Shown here: positions 1-8,748 of the stretch, one piece after another
How positions within the stretch are numbered: position 1 is the stretch's first letter
How the letters are laid out: each line of letters opens with the position of its first letter
Assembly (NCBI GenBank): GCA_902780405.1
Contig: CACZFI010000010.1
Coordinates: 1-64,000 of the forward strand
DNA length: 64,000 nucleotides
From: an uncultured Lachnospiraceae bacterium
Lineage (GTDB): Bacteria; Bacillota; Clostridia; Lachnospirales; Lachnospiraceae
Direction: 5' to 3'
The notes under the pieces: model-generated
Seen by the model: the letters and a program-made list of their open reading frames with translations, nothing else
Told to the model about the DNA's origin: nothing
Database searches by the model: none
Program-made: the position numbers and the translations under genes

Positions 1-97
1 CGGCTCCCACCAAGATATCACTGTCAAACGCTCGCTTTGATATTTCGTTTAAAGTCAGCACATCAGAAGTCCCTGCCTTTAACAGCTGTAAACTCAT
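1..97 (-). CDS. GNAT-like acetyltransferase, N-terminal part (runs off the window)
   Basis: An open frame begins with ATG at 95-97 and continues to the window edge without a stop, giving 32 residues (MSLQLLKAGTSDVLTL, then NEISKRAFDSDI). A good ribosome site (GTGAGGAA) lies 7-8 bases upstream. The opening, with an early alpha helix ending in a KRAFDSD-like stretch, resembles the start of GNAT N-acetyltransferases, but the acetyl-CoA motif is outside the window. It is the gene downstream of the GNAT at 196-690, about 100 bases away on the same strand. The family call is tentative; that it is a real coding start is more secure. Confidence 0.5.
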   Translation of the reverse strand, partial: MSLQLLKAGTSDVLTLNEISKRAFDSDILVGA

Positions 98-195
98 AGG
101 CCATTCCTCACTTAGTCGTTATATAATACATTCTTTCAAATTATGCTTACGGTTTTTGATCTGATACGCAGCCTGAGATTCTTTTAAGGAATCAG

Positions 196-690
196 TTATA
201 TCTTCTCCATATCGATGCAGACCCATGAGCCTATAGGCATTTCACACTCTCTTCTACCATACTCCCGAAACCCTACAGCTTCGTAGCAATGCCTTGCTCC
301 GGCATTATTCTCGAATACGCCCAAATCGATTCTTAAAGCGTGAAGCCGTTCCCTTGCATACTTGATTCCAAGCCGCAGCATTTCTTTTCCGTATCCTTTT
401 CCCCTGAGTGAAGGATTCACGATGACAAAGCCGAAACGAACTGATCTGTCATCATCCTCTCTCGGATATCTTATGATGAAATGCCCTAAGACATCACCCT
501 GATCATCCACAGCCGTAAGCGGAAAGAACCGGCCCGTTTCCTTCTGCGGTGCATAGTTTTCATTGATATCGTCTCCCGAAAGCGGATACTTGTTAAATCT
601 GTCGGCTGACCATCTGTATAATTCTTCTTCAGATCTAATCCATCCAGCTATAATCTTTGCATCTTCCTTTTTGAAATCTCTCAGTATCAT
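196..690 (-). CDS. GNAT family N-acetyltransferase
   Basis: A 164-residue protein of normal length for a single-domain GNAT enzyme (acetyl-CoA-dependent N-acyl transfer, cytoplasmic). The opening ILRDFKKEDAKIIAGWI is the usual beta1-alpha1 start. Residues about 85-115 hold the acetyl-CoA pyrophosphate-binding loop, VNPSLRGKGYGKEMLRLGI, with the R/Q-x-x-G-x-G/A pattern. The late segment ENNAGARHCYEAVGFREYG is the conserved N-x-x-A-x-x-Y-x-x-x-GF helix. The substrate cannot be told: the family covers aminoglycosides, ribosomal protein N termini and small amines. The minus-strand promoter at 882-910 could read into it through the TetR-like remnant. Confidence 0.85.
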   Translation of the reverse strand: MILRDFKKEDAKIIAGWIRSEEELYRWSADRFNKYPLSGDDINENYAPQKETGRFFPLTAVDDQGDVLGHFIIRYPREDDDRSVRFGFVIVNPSLRGKGYGKEMLRLGIKYARERLHALRIDLGVFENNAGARHCYEAVGFREYGRRECEMPIGSWVCIDMEKI

Positions 691-753
691 AATGTTACCC
701 TCTTCTTTTCATCATCAGATATCTATAATATAAAATCTCACATTTTACATTCA

Positions 754-888
754 TTATTTTATCCTCGCTCTTTCATGTATACCTTGCAAAAATGCCGCAA
801 TATTATTTTCAGATCCAAACATTTCCTCATAACGCACTTCAGCAGAATCAATCAACGCATTTAGGATATCTTCTTTGCCTTTATATAG
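754..888 (-). pseudogene. TetR-like regulator fragment
   Basis: The minus strand stays open for 44 codons between stops, with no credible start codon at the upstream end. It reads LYKGKEDILNALIDSAEV and then RYEEMFGSENNI. The first part resembles the end of the TetR DNA-binding domain (the F-K-x-K-E-D/E-L/I-L segment) and the start of the ligand domain. It ends at TAA in 754-756 after only about 25 further residues, far short of a TetR protein. The promoter at 882-910 would start transcripts inside it. I read it as the relic of a regulator deleted at both ends; chance similarity is possible. Confidence 0.35.
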
Positions 889-910
889 CTAACATTTATT
901 AACCTGTCAA
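882..910 (-). promoter_or_regulatory. Sigma-A promoter in the TetR remnant region
   Basis: On the minus strand TTGACA (905-910) and TATATA (882-887) are separated by 17 bases. The -35 box is part of a dyad, CTGTCA (904-909) and TGACAG (930-935), 20 bases apart, which may be an old operator. Downstream lie the TetR-like fragment and the GNAT gene at 196-690. Confidence 0.5.
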
Positions 911-954
911 GTATTTCACTAAAAAAGACTGACAGTTTATGTGCCGAGGAAGTA

Positions 955-983
955 TTGACGCTTCCCCTATAGAGTTGTAAAAT
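955..983 (+). promoter_or_regulatory. Promoter of the diguanylate cyclase gene
   Basis: TTGACG at 955-960 and TAAAAT at 978-983 with a 17-base spacer form a good sigma-A promoter. The start codon at 1034 is about 45 bases beyond the expected transcription start. The remaining gene-free bases between 691 and 1033 hold only the TetR-like remnant and the divergent promoter. Confidence 0.65.
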
Positions 984-1033
984 CTATGTTATTGACGGTT
1001 ATATCAGGTCAAAGTACACTTTCAGGAGGAACT

Positions 1034-2467
1034 ATGCAATCAGATATCGTCATAAAAGAAAATGAATTGATCGATCCGTCGAGCTATCCCGAAGAGCAGC
1101 GCGCTCTGGTCGAGGATTTTAATGCTCGCATACGGCGTTTGACAGGTATTATCACCGGAATCGGAAAAGAATACCACACCATCTGGGTCATTAACGCCAC
1201 CACAAAAAAGATGCATCTGTACCGTTCAACCGGCGAGAATACGAATCGTTATGCGGTTGAACTGGGATTTCGTTTTGACAACTACGAACGCTTTATCGAA
1301 GAATACGTAGACCGATGTGTTGTAAACAGCATCGAGAGCATCCAGAGGGATGTGAAACTGGATGTCGTATTCTCCCGGATCAAAGACGGAGATCTGTTTA
1401 CTCTGGATTACATGCGTCTGGCCGATGACGGAAATATGTCCTATCACCAGATGGCTTTCGCACTCGCAGGACAGCCCGGAGAAACCGACAATTTCGTTCT
1501 TGCTTTTCGGGATATCGACACATCGATCCGCAAGCATATTTCCGACAAGCGCTATTTAAGAGAGCAGCTGGATATCGTGGAAACCTTGAGCCGCGATTAC
1601 TACAATATCTTCAAGATCAATCCCCAGACGGGCGATGTGGTGATCTTAAAGCTTGACGGCTATGTCACAAAAGGTATGGAGGGCGCAGGTGAAAAGATCT
1701 ATCCCTATGAAGTGCTCTACAAACAGTACGTGAAAGATCGTGTGTATTCCGAGGATCAGGAGTGGATGTATGATGCCATTTCTCTTAACACGATCAACCG
1801 CAAGCTTTCGGAGAATGAGGAGTACGTCTCCAGTTACCGTGTTATGGACAACGGTGAGGTACATTATTATCAGTTTACGTACATCCTGATCAATGCCAAT
1901 ATCCCGGGAAGCGCTATGCTGGCCGGTTTTAAAAATGTAGACGACGTCGTGGCATCAGCCAAGGAACGCCAGAATCTTGAGATCCTGGCCAGCACCGATA
2001 TCATGACGGGCATCTTAAACCGCGGCAGTGGCGAGCGAAAAGTGATCGATGCCATGGCGAACAACAAAACAGGCATGCTCTGCATTCTGGATGTTGACAA
2101 TTTTAAGAGTATCAACGACGAATTCGGCCATAATATCGGAGATAAGGTGATCCGCGGAATTGCGGATGTCTTAAAACAAGCCTTCCGCGATCATGATATC
2201 ATCTTCCGTTTGGGTGGCGATGAGTACGCTGCATATATTCAGAACCTGTGCGACGAAGATGCCGGCAAGGCAATCATGGATCGCGTCTTTACCGGAATCT
2301 CCAAGATGGATATTCCCGAAATAAAAAGCAAGAAGGTCTGCGTCAGCGCCGGTGCTACGTTCTTCAAAGAAGGCAGCAAAGCATCCTTCGAAGAGCTTTA
2401 TAAACTCGCGGATCGCGGTGTATACGAAAGCAAAAAGGTCGAAGGAAGTGCATTACATTTCGAATAA
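1034..2467 (+). CDS. Diguanylate cyclase with two PAS-like N-terminal segments
   Basis: Predicted to make cyclic di-GMP from two GTP. The start at 1034 is chosen because AGGAGGA (1024-1030) sits just before it; an in-frame ATG at 986 has no ribosome site and falls at the promoter. The product is 477 residues without membrane spans. Two similar sensory segments precede the catalytic domain, each opening with a Y-x-x-I/V-x-x-I-N motif (EYHTIWVINATTKKMHLY and YYNIFKINPQTGDVVIL). The GGDEF domain starts near residue 315 (STDIMTGILNRGSG) and carries the active-site loop FRLGGDEYAAY near residue 395, so it should be active. I see no RxxD inhibitory site just before the loop. It is a single-gene unit with its own promoter and terminator. 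Confidence 0.88.
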   Translation: MQSDIVIKENELIDPSSYPEEQRALVEDFNARIRRLTGIITGIGKEYHTIWVINATTKKMHLYRSTGENTNRYAVELGFRFDNYERFIEEYVDRCVVNSIESIQRDVKLDVVFSRIKDGDLFTLDYMRLADDGNMSYHQMAFALAGQPGETDNFVLAFRDIDTSIRKHISDKRYLREQLDIVETLSRDYYNIFKINPQTGDVVILKLDGYVTKGMEGAGEKIYPYEVLYKQYVKDRVYSEDQEWMYDAISLNTINRKLSENEEYVSSYRVMDNGEVHYYQFTYILINANIPGSAMLAGFKNVDDVVASAKERQNLEILASTDIMTGILNRGSGERKVIDAMANNKTGMLCILDVDNFKSINDEFGHNIGDKVIRGIADVLKQAFRDHDIIFRLGGDEYAAYIQNLCDEDAGKAIMDRVFTGISKMDIPEIKSKKVCVSAGATFFKEGSKASFEELYKLADRGVYESKKVEGSALHFE

Positions 2468-2500
2468 GCCGGATCTTCCGACTCCCATAACCTATGAATA

Positions 2501-2530
2501 AGAGCTCCGATCACTCGGAGCTCTTTGTTA
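2501..2530. terminator. Intrinsic terminator between convergent genes
   Basis: AGAGCTCCGA (2501-2510), a four-base loop, then TCGGAGCTCT (2515-2524) form a perfect 10-bp stem followed by TTGTTA on the plus strand. It ends the diguanylate cyclase transcript and may also stop the minus-strand operon whose last gene ends at 2666. Confidence 0.75.
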
Positions 2531-2665
2531 TTCTCAGCAGACCAGCTGCGCCAAAGATGTGCCTTTTTTATACATATCGCAATATACTTCCGTACACTTT
2601 TTGAATCTCTCAAATACAACTCTTGCTTTTTCCGGTTCCGAATACGCTTTTCAAATTGAAAAAGA

Positions 2666-3967
2666 TTACTGGGTATAGGTGCCAAATCCTTTGATTGCGT
2701 CTTCTATGGACAACTTGCCTGTTGCATACTCATAGACAGCCATCCTAAGCTGGAGCACCGCATCATCTGTAAGTCCGATTTCTTCCGGAGACAGGATCCG
2801 GGACTCGGGGATCTCACCAAATGCGGCATACCGGCTGTCAAAAGACAGATCCTTTGTCGGAGACATAAGTCCTTTATTCTTGGCCATCTCATTCAATTCC
2901 TGTGATGTAACCAGAAAACGCATAAACTCATTGGCGACTTCCAGGTTCTTGCTGTCCTTATTCACCGAGAACTGCAGATTCGGGATATCGAGGAAGTAAG
3001 CGCCTTCATCCGCCATAGGAATCGGCACAAAGACATACTGAAAAGGATTCTTTGTAAATTGATCGGAAAGGCTTTCGCGCTTCTTTGTACCCGATACGGC
3101 ATCGCCCGAACAAGCCATCATGGGAACGTCTCCCTCAAAGAAACGAAGGATCACCGCTTCATAATTGTCCTCGATTGATGCGCAGGCACTGCCGTCCACC
3201 CCGACATCGTTTAAAAACTGCTCCATCTTTGTAATCGTCGGTCTCATATACTCGCCGGCCGCCGGATCAAGCGCGTTCATTTTGTCGACAGCCTCGTCAT
3301 TACCTGCTATCGTAGAATAGAAAAATGGATAGCTTACCACTGTGTAGATGGATGTCTTTTCGTCAGCGGTATATCCCATCATGGGATTTGGATAGCCTTT
3401 CTCTCGAAAGTCCTTGCAGACGGCTACCAGTTCCGGATAGGTAGAAGGAATGCTTAAGCCTTCCTTTTCGAACAGGTCTTTGTTCACAAGCATGCCATAG
3501 GTACTCGAAAAAACGGGAACCATCGGAAGCGTCCCGTCTTCCGTGTTAAGAAGGATGTTATCGCGGATACAGTCAAGATCGAGTCCGAGTGCCGGATCCG
3601 CCAGATTCTCGGCGTGATCGATCGAAGCCTTATACTGCTCGCGCCCGTACATCCAGGAATTGTTCACGTAGATGTCCGGCGCATCGTTTCCGTTTAAAAC
3701 CGTGCCGATCATATTGTTGTAGTCATCGATCTTGGTATAAATAAGCTCCACGTTTGGATAGATCTCATTGAAGCGGTCAAATTCATTCTCCAGCGCTTCG
3801 AAATTGCTGTAACCGCCTGCCACATTGATACTCCCCTTGATCGAAGTGTCAAGTGCCGGCTGAAATCCTTCCTCCTGCTTTGCCTCCTGTGTCTTTGAAC
3901 CGCATGCGGTAAGACCGAGTAGCATCACCGCCGCCAGAAAAATACTTAGTTTCTTTCTCATCATCAT
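2666..3967 (-). CDS. Extracellular solute-binding lipoprotein, family 1
   Basis: A 433-residue lipoprotein with a signal peptide ending in the lipobox LGLTACGSK (Cys about 22). The mature part reads like the carbohydrate-binding family 1 of ABC transporters: FDRFNEIYPNVELIYTKI near the N terminus, then DAPDIYVNN and later GMLVNKDLFEKEGL. It would be anchored outside the membrane and bind a sugar or oligosaccharide. There are no ABC permease or ATPase genes beside it. It follows the hybrid histidine kinase at 3968-6517 directly in the same transcription unit (ATGs follow the kinase stop), so it may present a ligand to that kinase rather than feed a transporter. Three ATG codons in a row begin the frame; any could be used. 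Confidence 0.85.
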   Translation of the reverse strand: MMMRKKLSIFLAAVMLLGLTACGSKTQEAKQEEGFQPALDTSIKGSINVAGGYSNFEALENEFDRFNEIYPNVELIYTKIDDYNNMIGTVLNGNDAPDIYVNNSWMYGREQYKASIDHAENLADPALGLDLDCIRDNILLNTEDGTLPMVPVFSSTYGMLVNKDLFEKEGLSIPSTYPELVAVCKDFREKGYPNPMMGYTADEKTSIYTVVSYPFFYSTIAGNDEAVDKMNALDPAAGEYMRPTITKMEQFLNDVGVDGSACASIEDNYEAVILRFFEGDVPMMACSGDAVSGTKKRESLSDQFTKNPFQYVFVPIPMADEGAYFLDIPNLQFSVNKDSKNLEVANEFMRFLVTSQELNEMAKNKGLMSPTKDLSFDSRYAAFGEIPESRILSPEEIGLTDDAVLQLRMAVYEYATGKLSIEDAIKGFGTYTQ

Positions 3968-6517
3968 TCACGCCCCCTGCCGTTTTTCTGCATCATGTCT
4001 GATTCTTCTTATCTCCTTCACTACCAGTTTCATATCAATGGGCTTTGCTATATGCCCGTTCATCCCAGCGTTCATACACTCCGTGACATTCTCGGAAAAT
4101 GCATCGGCCGTCATTGCAACGATGGGTATGTTTCCTGCCCACGAGTCTTCCATCTTTCGGATCGCCACGGTCGCATCCAGTCCGTTCATCTCCGGCATCT
4201 GTATGTCCATAAAGATCAGATTATAGGAGTCCCGAGCGGCCGCGCGGATCTTTTCCACGCAGACGCGTCCGTTTTCCGCACGATCGCAGGTGATGCCGAA
4301 CATACCGAGCATATTGGATATGATCTCCCAATTGATGTCTATATCTTCTGCGATCAGAATATGCATGCCATTAAGATCCGAATAATCATCCTCCGGCTCC
4401 ACGGACTTGATCTCCTCTCCGATCATTTCATGCACCTTGTTGTAGAGCGTGGACCGAAAGATCGGCTTGCTTACGAAACCGTTGGCGCCGGCCTCCTTGG
4501 CCTTGTCCTCAATATCCGACCAGTCGTATGCGGACATCATCAATATGGGTATAGCGGGTCCTGCCTCGTTGCGGATCCGTCGAATGGTTTCAATTCCGTC
4601 CATATCAGGCATTTTCCAGTCAACGATCACGATACTGTAATCACGTCCGTCCTTATGCCTGTTGTTGATCATCTTGACAGCTTCTTCTCCGTTGCCCGTC
4701 ACTTCCGCCGACGCACCCAAAGAACGAATGTCATCCGATAAGGTTTGCAGCACGATCTCATCATCGTCAACGATCAGGACATCCATATCCTCAAACCGCA
4801 TCTCTTCCCTCTGTCTGTCAGCCTCAGAGATATCCAGGGCAACCGTAAAAGTCGTACCCTTGCCCTGTTCACTCCTGCATGTGATCGTTCCACCCATCAG
4901 TTCAACCATCTGCCTGGTGATGGCAAGTCCGAGTCCGGTTCCCTGAATACTGCTGACGCGGCTGTCCGTCTGCCTGGAGAAAGGCTGGTACATAGACTCC
5001 ATAAACTCCGGACTCATACCGATTCCCGTATCAGCCACGGTGTAGGTCAGGCGCACGCATCCGGGAACATCACTCTGTTCCTCTTTCAGACTGACACTGA
5101 CGCTTCCGCCGGGTTCCGTATACTTGATGGCGTTTGAAAGGATATTGATAAAGATCTGATTCAGTCGAAGTTCATCTGCATAGAGGTACTCCTTTTCCAC
5201 CCGATTGATATGGAATCCGAACTCGATGTTTTTTTCTTTGATCATCGGCTGTGAAATGTTCACAAGATTCTCCACCGTTTCCACCAGAGAAAACGTAAGA
5301 GGATTCAGCTTCAGTTTTCCGCTTTCAATCTTTGAGATGTCGAGAATGTCATTGATCAGTGTAAGCAGATGGTTGCTTGCAAGACCGATCTTTCGGAGAT
5401 TCTCTTTTGTCGATTCCTCATCCCCGAGATTCTTCTCGGCAATGGTTGTAAGACCTATGATGGCGTTCATGGGTGTACGGATATCGTGCGACATGGTCGA
5501 AAGGAAATCCGTCTTGGCCTTGCTTGCGGACTCGGCTTCCATGGCGGTGATCAAAAGTCGCTTATTCAGCCCGAGCATATAAAACAGATCGCACAGGAAG
5601 AGGATCAATAAGCCTGCGGAGACTGCGCCGAAAAGAAGCCAGTTGTTTCGTTCGACATGGAGATCCTTCGCCGGAACAAGACCCAGCAGCGTCCATCCGT
5701 CGGAGGCTGACACAGGGGTAAATGCAAGTATGCACTCCTGTCCGTGCGAATTGATCATGGACACAGAGCCCGTCGACGATGTGATACTGTCATACAATTT
5801 ACTTGAGGATTCGGTATCTGTTTGATTGTAGGATTTGTAGAACTCCAGAATACTGGAATTTTTGAAATTGCTGCCCTTCAGAATGTAATCGCCGTTTGCG
5901 TCGATCAGCGAAAGTTCGGCATTCTCAAGTTCCGTCTGCGGGAATACCCACTTTTGTTCAAGGGCGGAGATGGGAATGACGCGCAGCAAAACCGCATCCA
6001 CAGATGCATGGGTCTTTGCATCGACCAGTACGACACGGTCGCAGAACGCCAGAGACTGTTCACCGTTCATGGGGTTCGTGTATGCACGTGTGATGTTGAT
6101 GGACTCTCCGTTCTCACTGATCCGGCTCGGATCCTCCAGGAGTCCCACCCTTTTGTAAGATACGGCATAGTCGTCGGTCGTACCCTGCTTCGGACGCGTT
6201 GAAAGACCCTCGAGCGTATCAATACTGATCAGATGTGCCGAAGTATTTCCCAGCACATGTGAATTGCGGATAAACTCGATCGCCTCTTCCATGGTCATAT
6301 GACTGTTGCTGATATAGCGTGACCACACGTCGCATATTCTTTGCTCGCCCTCGAGATAATTTTCGGTCACTCGTTCCATGGTTACCGTCGTGTTCTCGAA
6401 GTTTTCGATCTGTCTCCGATAGGAAGCTTCGCTTTCATACCTCGAATAAACCACGACAGCGATCAGAATAGCAGCCATTATAAAGATGTTGACTGTGATG
6501 ATCAGAATTTTTCTCAT
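3968..6517 (-). CDS. Hybrid sensor histidine kinase with two receiver domains
   Basis: An 849-residue membrane kinase. Residues 4-26 form the first membrane span, about 30-285 an extracytoplasmic sensor of dCache-like size, and about 292-315 the second span. The dimerisation domain carries the phospho-accepting His in FLSTMSHDIRTPMNAIIGL. The ATP-binding domain has the N box NQIFINILSNAIKYTEPGG and G boxes DTGIGMS and GTGLGLAI. Two receivers follow, with phospho-Asp in IVDWKMPDMDG and FMDIQMPEMNG. No Hpt domain or output domain is visible, so a separate phosphotransfer protein or response regulator is needed and none lies nearby. It is the third gene of a four-gene unit (acetyltransferase, unknown protein, kinase, binding lipoprotein). 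Confidence 0.9.
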   Translation of the reverse strand: MRKILIITVNIFIMAAILIAVVVYSRYESEASYRRQIENFENTTVTMERVTENYLEGEQRICDVWSRYISNSHMTMEEAIEFIRNSHVLGNTSAHLISIDTLEGLSTRPKQGTTDDYAVSYKRVGLLEDPSRISENGESINITRAYTNPMNGEQSLAFCDRVVLVDAKTHASVDAVLLRVIPISALEQKWVFPQTELENAELSLIDANGDYILKGSNFKNSSILEFYKSYNQTDTESSSKLYDSITSSTGSVSMINSHGQECILAFTPVSASDGWTLLGLVPAKDLHVERNNWLLFGAVSAGLLILFLCDLFYMLGLNKRLLITAMEAESASKAKTDFLSTMSHDIRTPMNAIIGLTTIAEKNLGDEESTKENLRKIGLASNHLLTLINDILDISKIESGKLKLNPLTFSLVETVENLVNISQPMIKEKNIEFGFHINRVEKEYLYADELRLNQIFINILSNAIKYTEPGGSVSVSLKEEQSDVPGCVRLTYTVADTGIGMSPEFMESMYQPFSRQTDSRVSSIQGTGLGLAITRQMVELMGGTITCRSEQGKGTTFTVALDISEADRQREEMRFEDMDVLIVDDDEIVLQTLSDDIRSLGASAEVTGNGEEAVKMINNRHKDGRDYSIVIVDWKMPDMDGIETIRRIRNEAGPAIPILMMSAYDWSDIEDKAKEAGANGFVSKPIFRSTLYNKVHEMIGEEIKSVEPEDDYSDLNGMHILIAEDIDINWEIISNMLGMFGITCDRAENGRVCVEKIRAAARDSYNLIFMDIQMPEMNGLDATVAIRKMEDSWAGNIPIVAMTADAFSENVTECMNAGMNGHIAKPIDMKLVVKEIRRIRHDAEKRQGA

Positions 6518-6531
6518 ATCCCCAACCTATA

Positions 6532-7692
6532 CTAAGCCTTGGCTTTCTTTGCGAGTTCATTCATTTTTTTGTGCTCTTCATCAGTGAAGGCATATCGTTT
6601 CTTTTCACGTATCGCTCCGAAATAACGGTAGTTATCACGAAGCGTTCTCTGATACGCTTCTCTGGTGCGCTTGTAGTCTGCCTTATAGAGCTTGCCGTTT
6701 CTGGAAAAGTCTCCGGATTCCAGACTGACGTTATGTACGACACCGTACGCCGCAAACATATCCTTATACACCTGTGCTGTCTTTGCCTGTCGATCTATGA
6801 TCTCTTTGATTTCGGGATCAACCTTATCCCAGTAATCTTCAAAACGCTGAAGCACCTTCGGAAGCCGGATGCACTGTTCTGTCTGACGGCGCAGATCGAG
6901 ATAATGATCTCTCATATAGTCCTCGGAAGCGATTGCCGACGTAAAATGTATGCTCATGGTATCTTCAATGAGTCGTCCCAGCTGGAACTCTCTCAACATG
7001 TCATTCTCCGTCATGCAGGTTACGAACAATTTCGCCTCTGATGCGTCTTCCGACGTAGTCGGATATTTGTTCTTCTTTTCCTTCACCTTGGGCTGTTCAG
7101 GCTTCTTTTTTAAAACCACAGACTGAGCCTTCGGACGCACCAGCGGTATGAAATAACTGACATCATCATAATCATACCCGGCGTCTTCCAGTTGCTGTTT
7201 GAATCTTCCGGCAAAATCTTCCTTGAGCAAACGGTTGTACTTTTGGGCATGCTTGCGGAATTTATAAGTGGTATTGTCGAAATCAGGGTAGTGTTCGACA
7301 GCGCCTTTTTCTTTTGCGTACTCTTCCTTCAGTTTGTCGATCCTTCGATTCTCCTGCCTTTTTTCGGCAATCGTACGCCAGCGTCTTCTGGGCGAATCCG
7401 TGATCTTATCCGCCTTGGATTTTCCTTTGATCACATAGTGATCCTCAACCAAAGGCATCATGTAACCGGTTACAATTTTTTGAATCAAAGGCGGTTGTGC
7501 GAAACCGCGGATAAGCGCTTCAGCCGCACCCCCGCCGCTCACCTTGGGCCTCTTCTTTTGGATCTCGTCATTGATGTTGAGCGTCTGATTCAGCTCGTCC
7601 TCCATGGACAGATCCTTCGACGGCTTCTCAGCGCTTACATTGATTATCTGATCTGATTTTTCTTCCTTCAGTCCTGTCAGAATTTCATCCAT
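6532..7692 (-). CDS. Uncharacterised basic cytoplasmic protein
   Basis: I do not recognise this 386-residue protein. It has no signal peptide or membrane span. The first 75 residues are polar and likely disordered (DEILTGLKEEKSDQIINVSA). The middle and C-terminal parts are rich in Lys, Arg, Glu and Tyr and look helical (KLEELYAKEKG-like patterns, REAYQRTLRDNYRYFGAIR, and the end EEHKKMNELAKKAKA). There is no cysteine cluster or nucleotide-binding loop. It lies 14 bases before the hybrid kinase and 18 bases after the acetyltransferase gene, so it is almost certainly co-transcribed with them. Coding potential is supported by this packing and by the absence of other long frames in the region that fit. 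Confidence 0.6.
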   Translation of the reverse strand: MDEILTGLKEEKSDQIINVSAEKPSKDLSMEDELNQTLNINDEIQKKRPKVSGGGAAEALIRGFAQPPLIQKIVTGYMMPLVEDHYVIKGKSKADKITDSPRRRWRTIAEKRQENRRIDKLKEEYAKEKGAVEHYPDFDNTTYKFRKHAQKYNRLLKEDFAGRFKQQLEDAGYDYDDVSYFIPLVRPKAQSVVLKKKPEQPKVKEKKNKYPTTSEDASEAKLFVTCMTENDMLREFQLGRLIEDTMSIHFTSAIASEDYMRDHYLDLRRQTEQCIRLPKVLQRFEDYWDKVDPEIKEIIDRQAKTAQVYKDMFAAYGVVHNVSLESGDFSRNGKLYKADYKRTREAYQRTLRDNYRYFGAIREKKRYAFTDEEHKKMNELAKKAKA

Positions 7693-7710
7693 GGCATGCT
7701 CCTTTTTGCA

Positions 7711-8580
7711 TTATGCTTCTTCAGGCACCTTGTCGTAGGTTCTTGAAACCTCTTTCGCCTCCGGCAATACATATTGCACGTATCTTTCGGCAATCTCATC
7801 CACCACATCGATGATGATCCGCGTCTTGCCGGCATATCTTTCTTTTGCGGCAAGAAAAGCTTTCTTGATCATCCACATCAGCATCAGCGGATTCTCGCCG
7901 CTGTTATATGCGGCAGACAGTCGAAGAACGCTCTTTCGGACGCCTCCCTCAACAGACACAAACCCTTTCAGTCTTCCCTGTTCTTCGTAAAAGACGGACA
8001 GCTCGGGCCGGATATCCGGACCGTTGAATCCTCCGTGGGGCAAGGGTGCCGATCTTTCAACCGCCTGTGCGGTATAAAGATCGAGAAGCCTTCGATCCGC
8101 TTCGGAAAAGAATCTCAGTTTCTCATCCTCCCTCGCCTTCATAAGACTTTCCGAAGCTTCGCATTCGTCCAGTGTCACCATGTAGGTATTCACATCGGAA
8201 TCCTCTCGAAGTGTATATCCGGCATTCTGAAACAGGGAATCGAGTTTCGCCGTCTCTTCATCTACCACCGCAAAATCTGCGCTGACCCACCACGCGGCCT
8301 GTACCGCAATTTCCTCCACTGCGCGAAGCAGCATGCTTCCTCCGCCGCATCCGCGAAAGTACGGTGCCACGTAAAGATAGAGAATCTCCAGATGCTCTTC
8401 TACTGCCGCAAAAGCCATAACGCCCGCCGCAAATTCTCCCGAAGCAAGGCCCGCCAGGTAGATACCTTTCTCCTGTCCGATACGCGCCCTCATCTTACTT
8501 GAAAGAAGTTCTCCGAATGCGCCCGGCCACTCCGGACGTATGCTTCCGATCTTAAATTCCGGTCTGTTCTCGGCTTCCAC
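7711..8580 (-). CDS. Tandem GNAT-domain acetyltransferase
   Basis: A 289-residue cytoplasmic protein. The N-terminal half is a GNAT domain with the acetyl-CoA loop YLYVAPYFRGCGGGSMLLRA (about residues 69-88), whose R-G-x-G-x-G pattern is the pyrophosphate-binding turn. The C-terminal half (about 165-285) looks like a second, degenerate GNAT-like fold without a clear loop. The start is GTG at 8578-8580, preceded by AGAGGT six bases upstream. It is the first gene of the operon leading to the hybrid kinase and has a promoter at 8639-8667. The substrate is unknown. Confidence 0.75.
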   Translation of the reverse strand: MEAENRPEFKIGSIRPEWPGAFGELLSSKMRARIGQEKGIYLAGLASGEFAAGVMAFAAVEEHLEILYLYVAPYFRGCGGGSMLLRAVEEIAVQAAWWVSADFAVVDEETAKLDSLFQNAGYTLREDSDVNTYMVTLDECEASESLMKAREDEKLRFFSEADRRLLDLYTAQAVERSAPLPHGGFNGPDIRPELSVFYEEQGRLKGFVSVEGGVRKSVLRLSAAYNSGENPLMLMWMIKKAFLAAKERYAGKTRIIIDVVDEIAERYVQYVLPEAKEVSRTYDKVPEEA

Positions 8581-8638
8581 GACTTTACCTCTTCACGCAT
8601 TCTAGCAAATGCAAAGTCACACACATGTCATATCAAAA

Positions 8639-8667
8639 ATTATACCACAGGGCCATTCTCCGTACAA
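8639..8667 (-). promoter_or_regulatory. Promoter of the acetyltransferase-kinase operon
   Basis: On the minus strand TTGTAC (8662-8667) and TATAAT (8639-8644) are 17 bases apart, about 60 bases before the GTG start at 8580. Confidence 0.6.
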
Positions 8668-8691
8668 CAAATGTTCCCGTAAGAAAGGAGT

Positions 8692-8717
8692 GAGGGGATG
8701 CCGTCCGACATCCCCTC
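8692..8717 (-). terminator. Terminator of the YtfQRT-YjfF transport operon
   Basis: GAGGGGATG (8692-8700) and CATCCCCTC (8709-8717) form a perfect 9-bp stem with an eight-base loop, just beyond the last permease gene. The trailing T run on the minus strand is short and interrupted (ACTCCTTTCTT). Confidence 0.65.
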
Positions 8718-8748
8718 TGGGTTTTATTGTGAAGTTTATTTAGGTTTT

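Noticed and set aside
986..1033. N-terminal extension of the diguanylate cyclase from ATG 986
   Set aside because: It has no ribosome site and starts three bases after the -10 box; AGGAGGA points to 1034.
2398..2685. Minus-strand frame of 95 codons between the cyclase and lipoprotein genes
   Set aside because: It overlaps the terminator and the cyclase end; the product is not protein-like and has no ribosome site.
3995..4741. Plus-strand frame of 248 codons opposite the hybrid kinase
   Set aside because: Antisense to the two receiver domains; no domain, start site or promoter.
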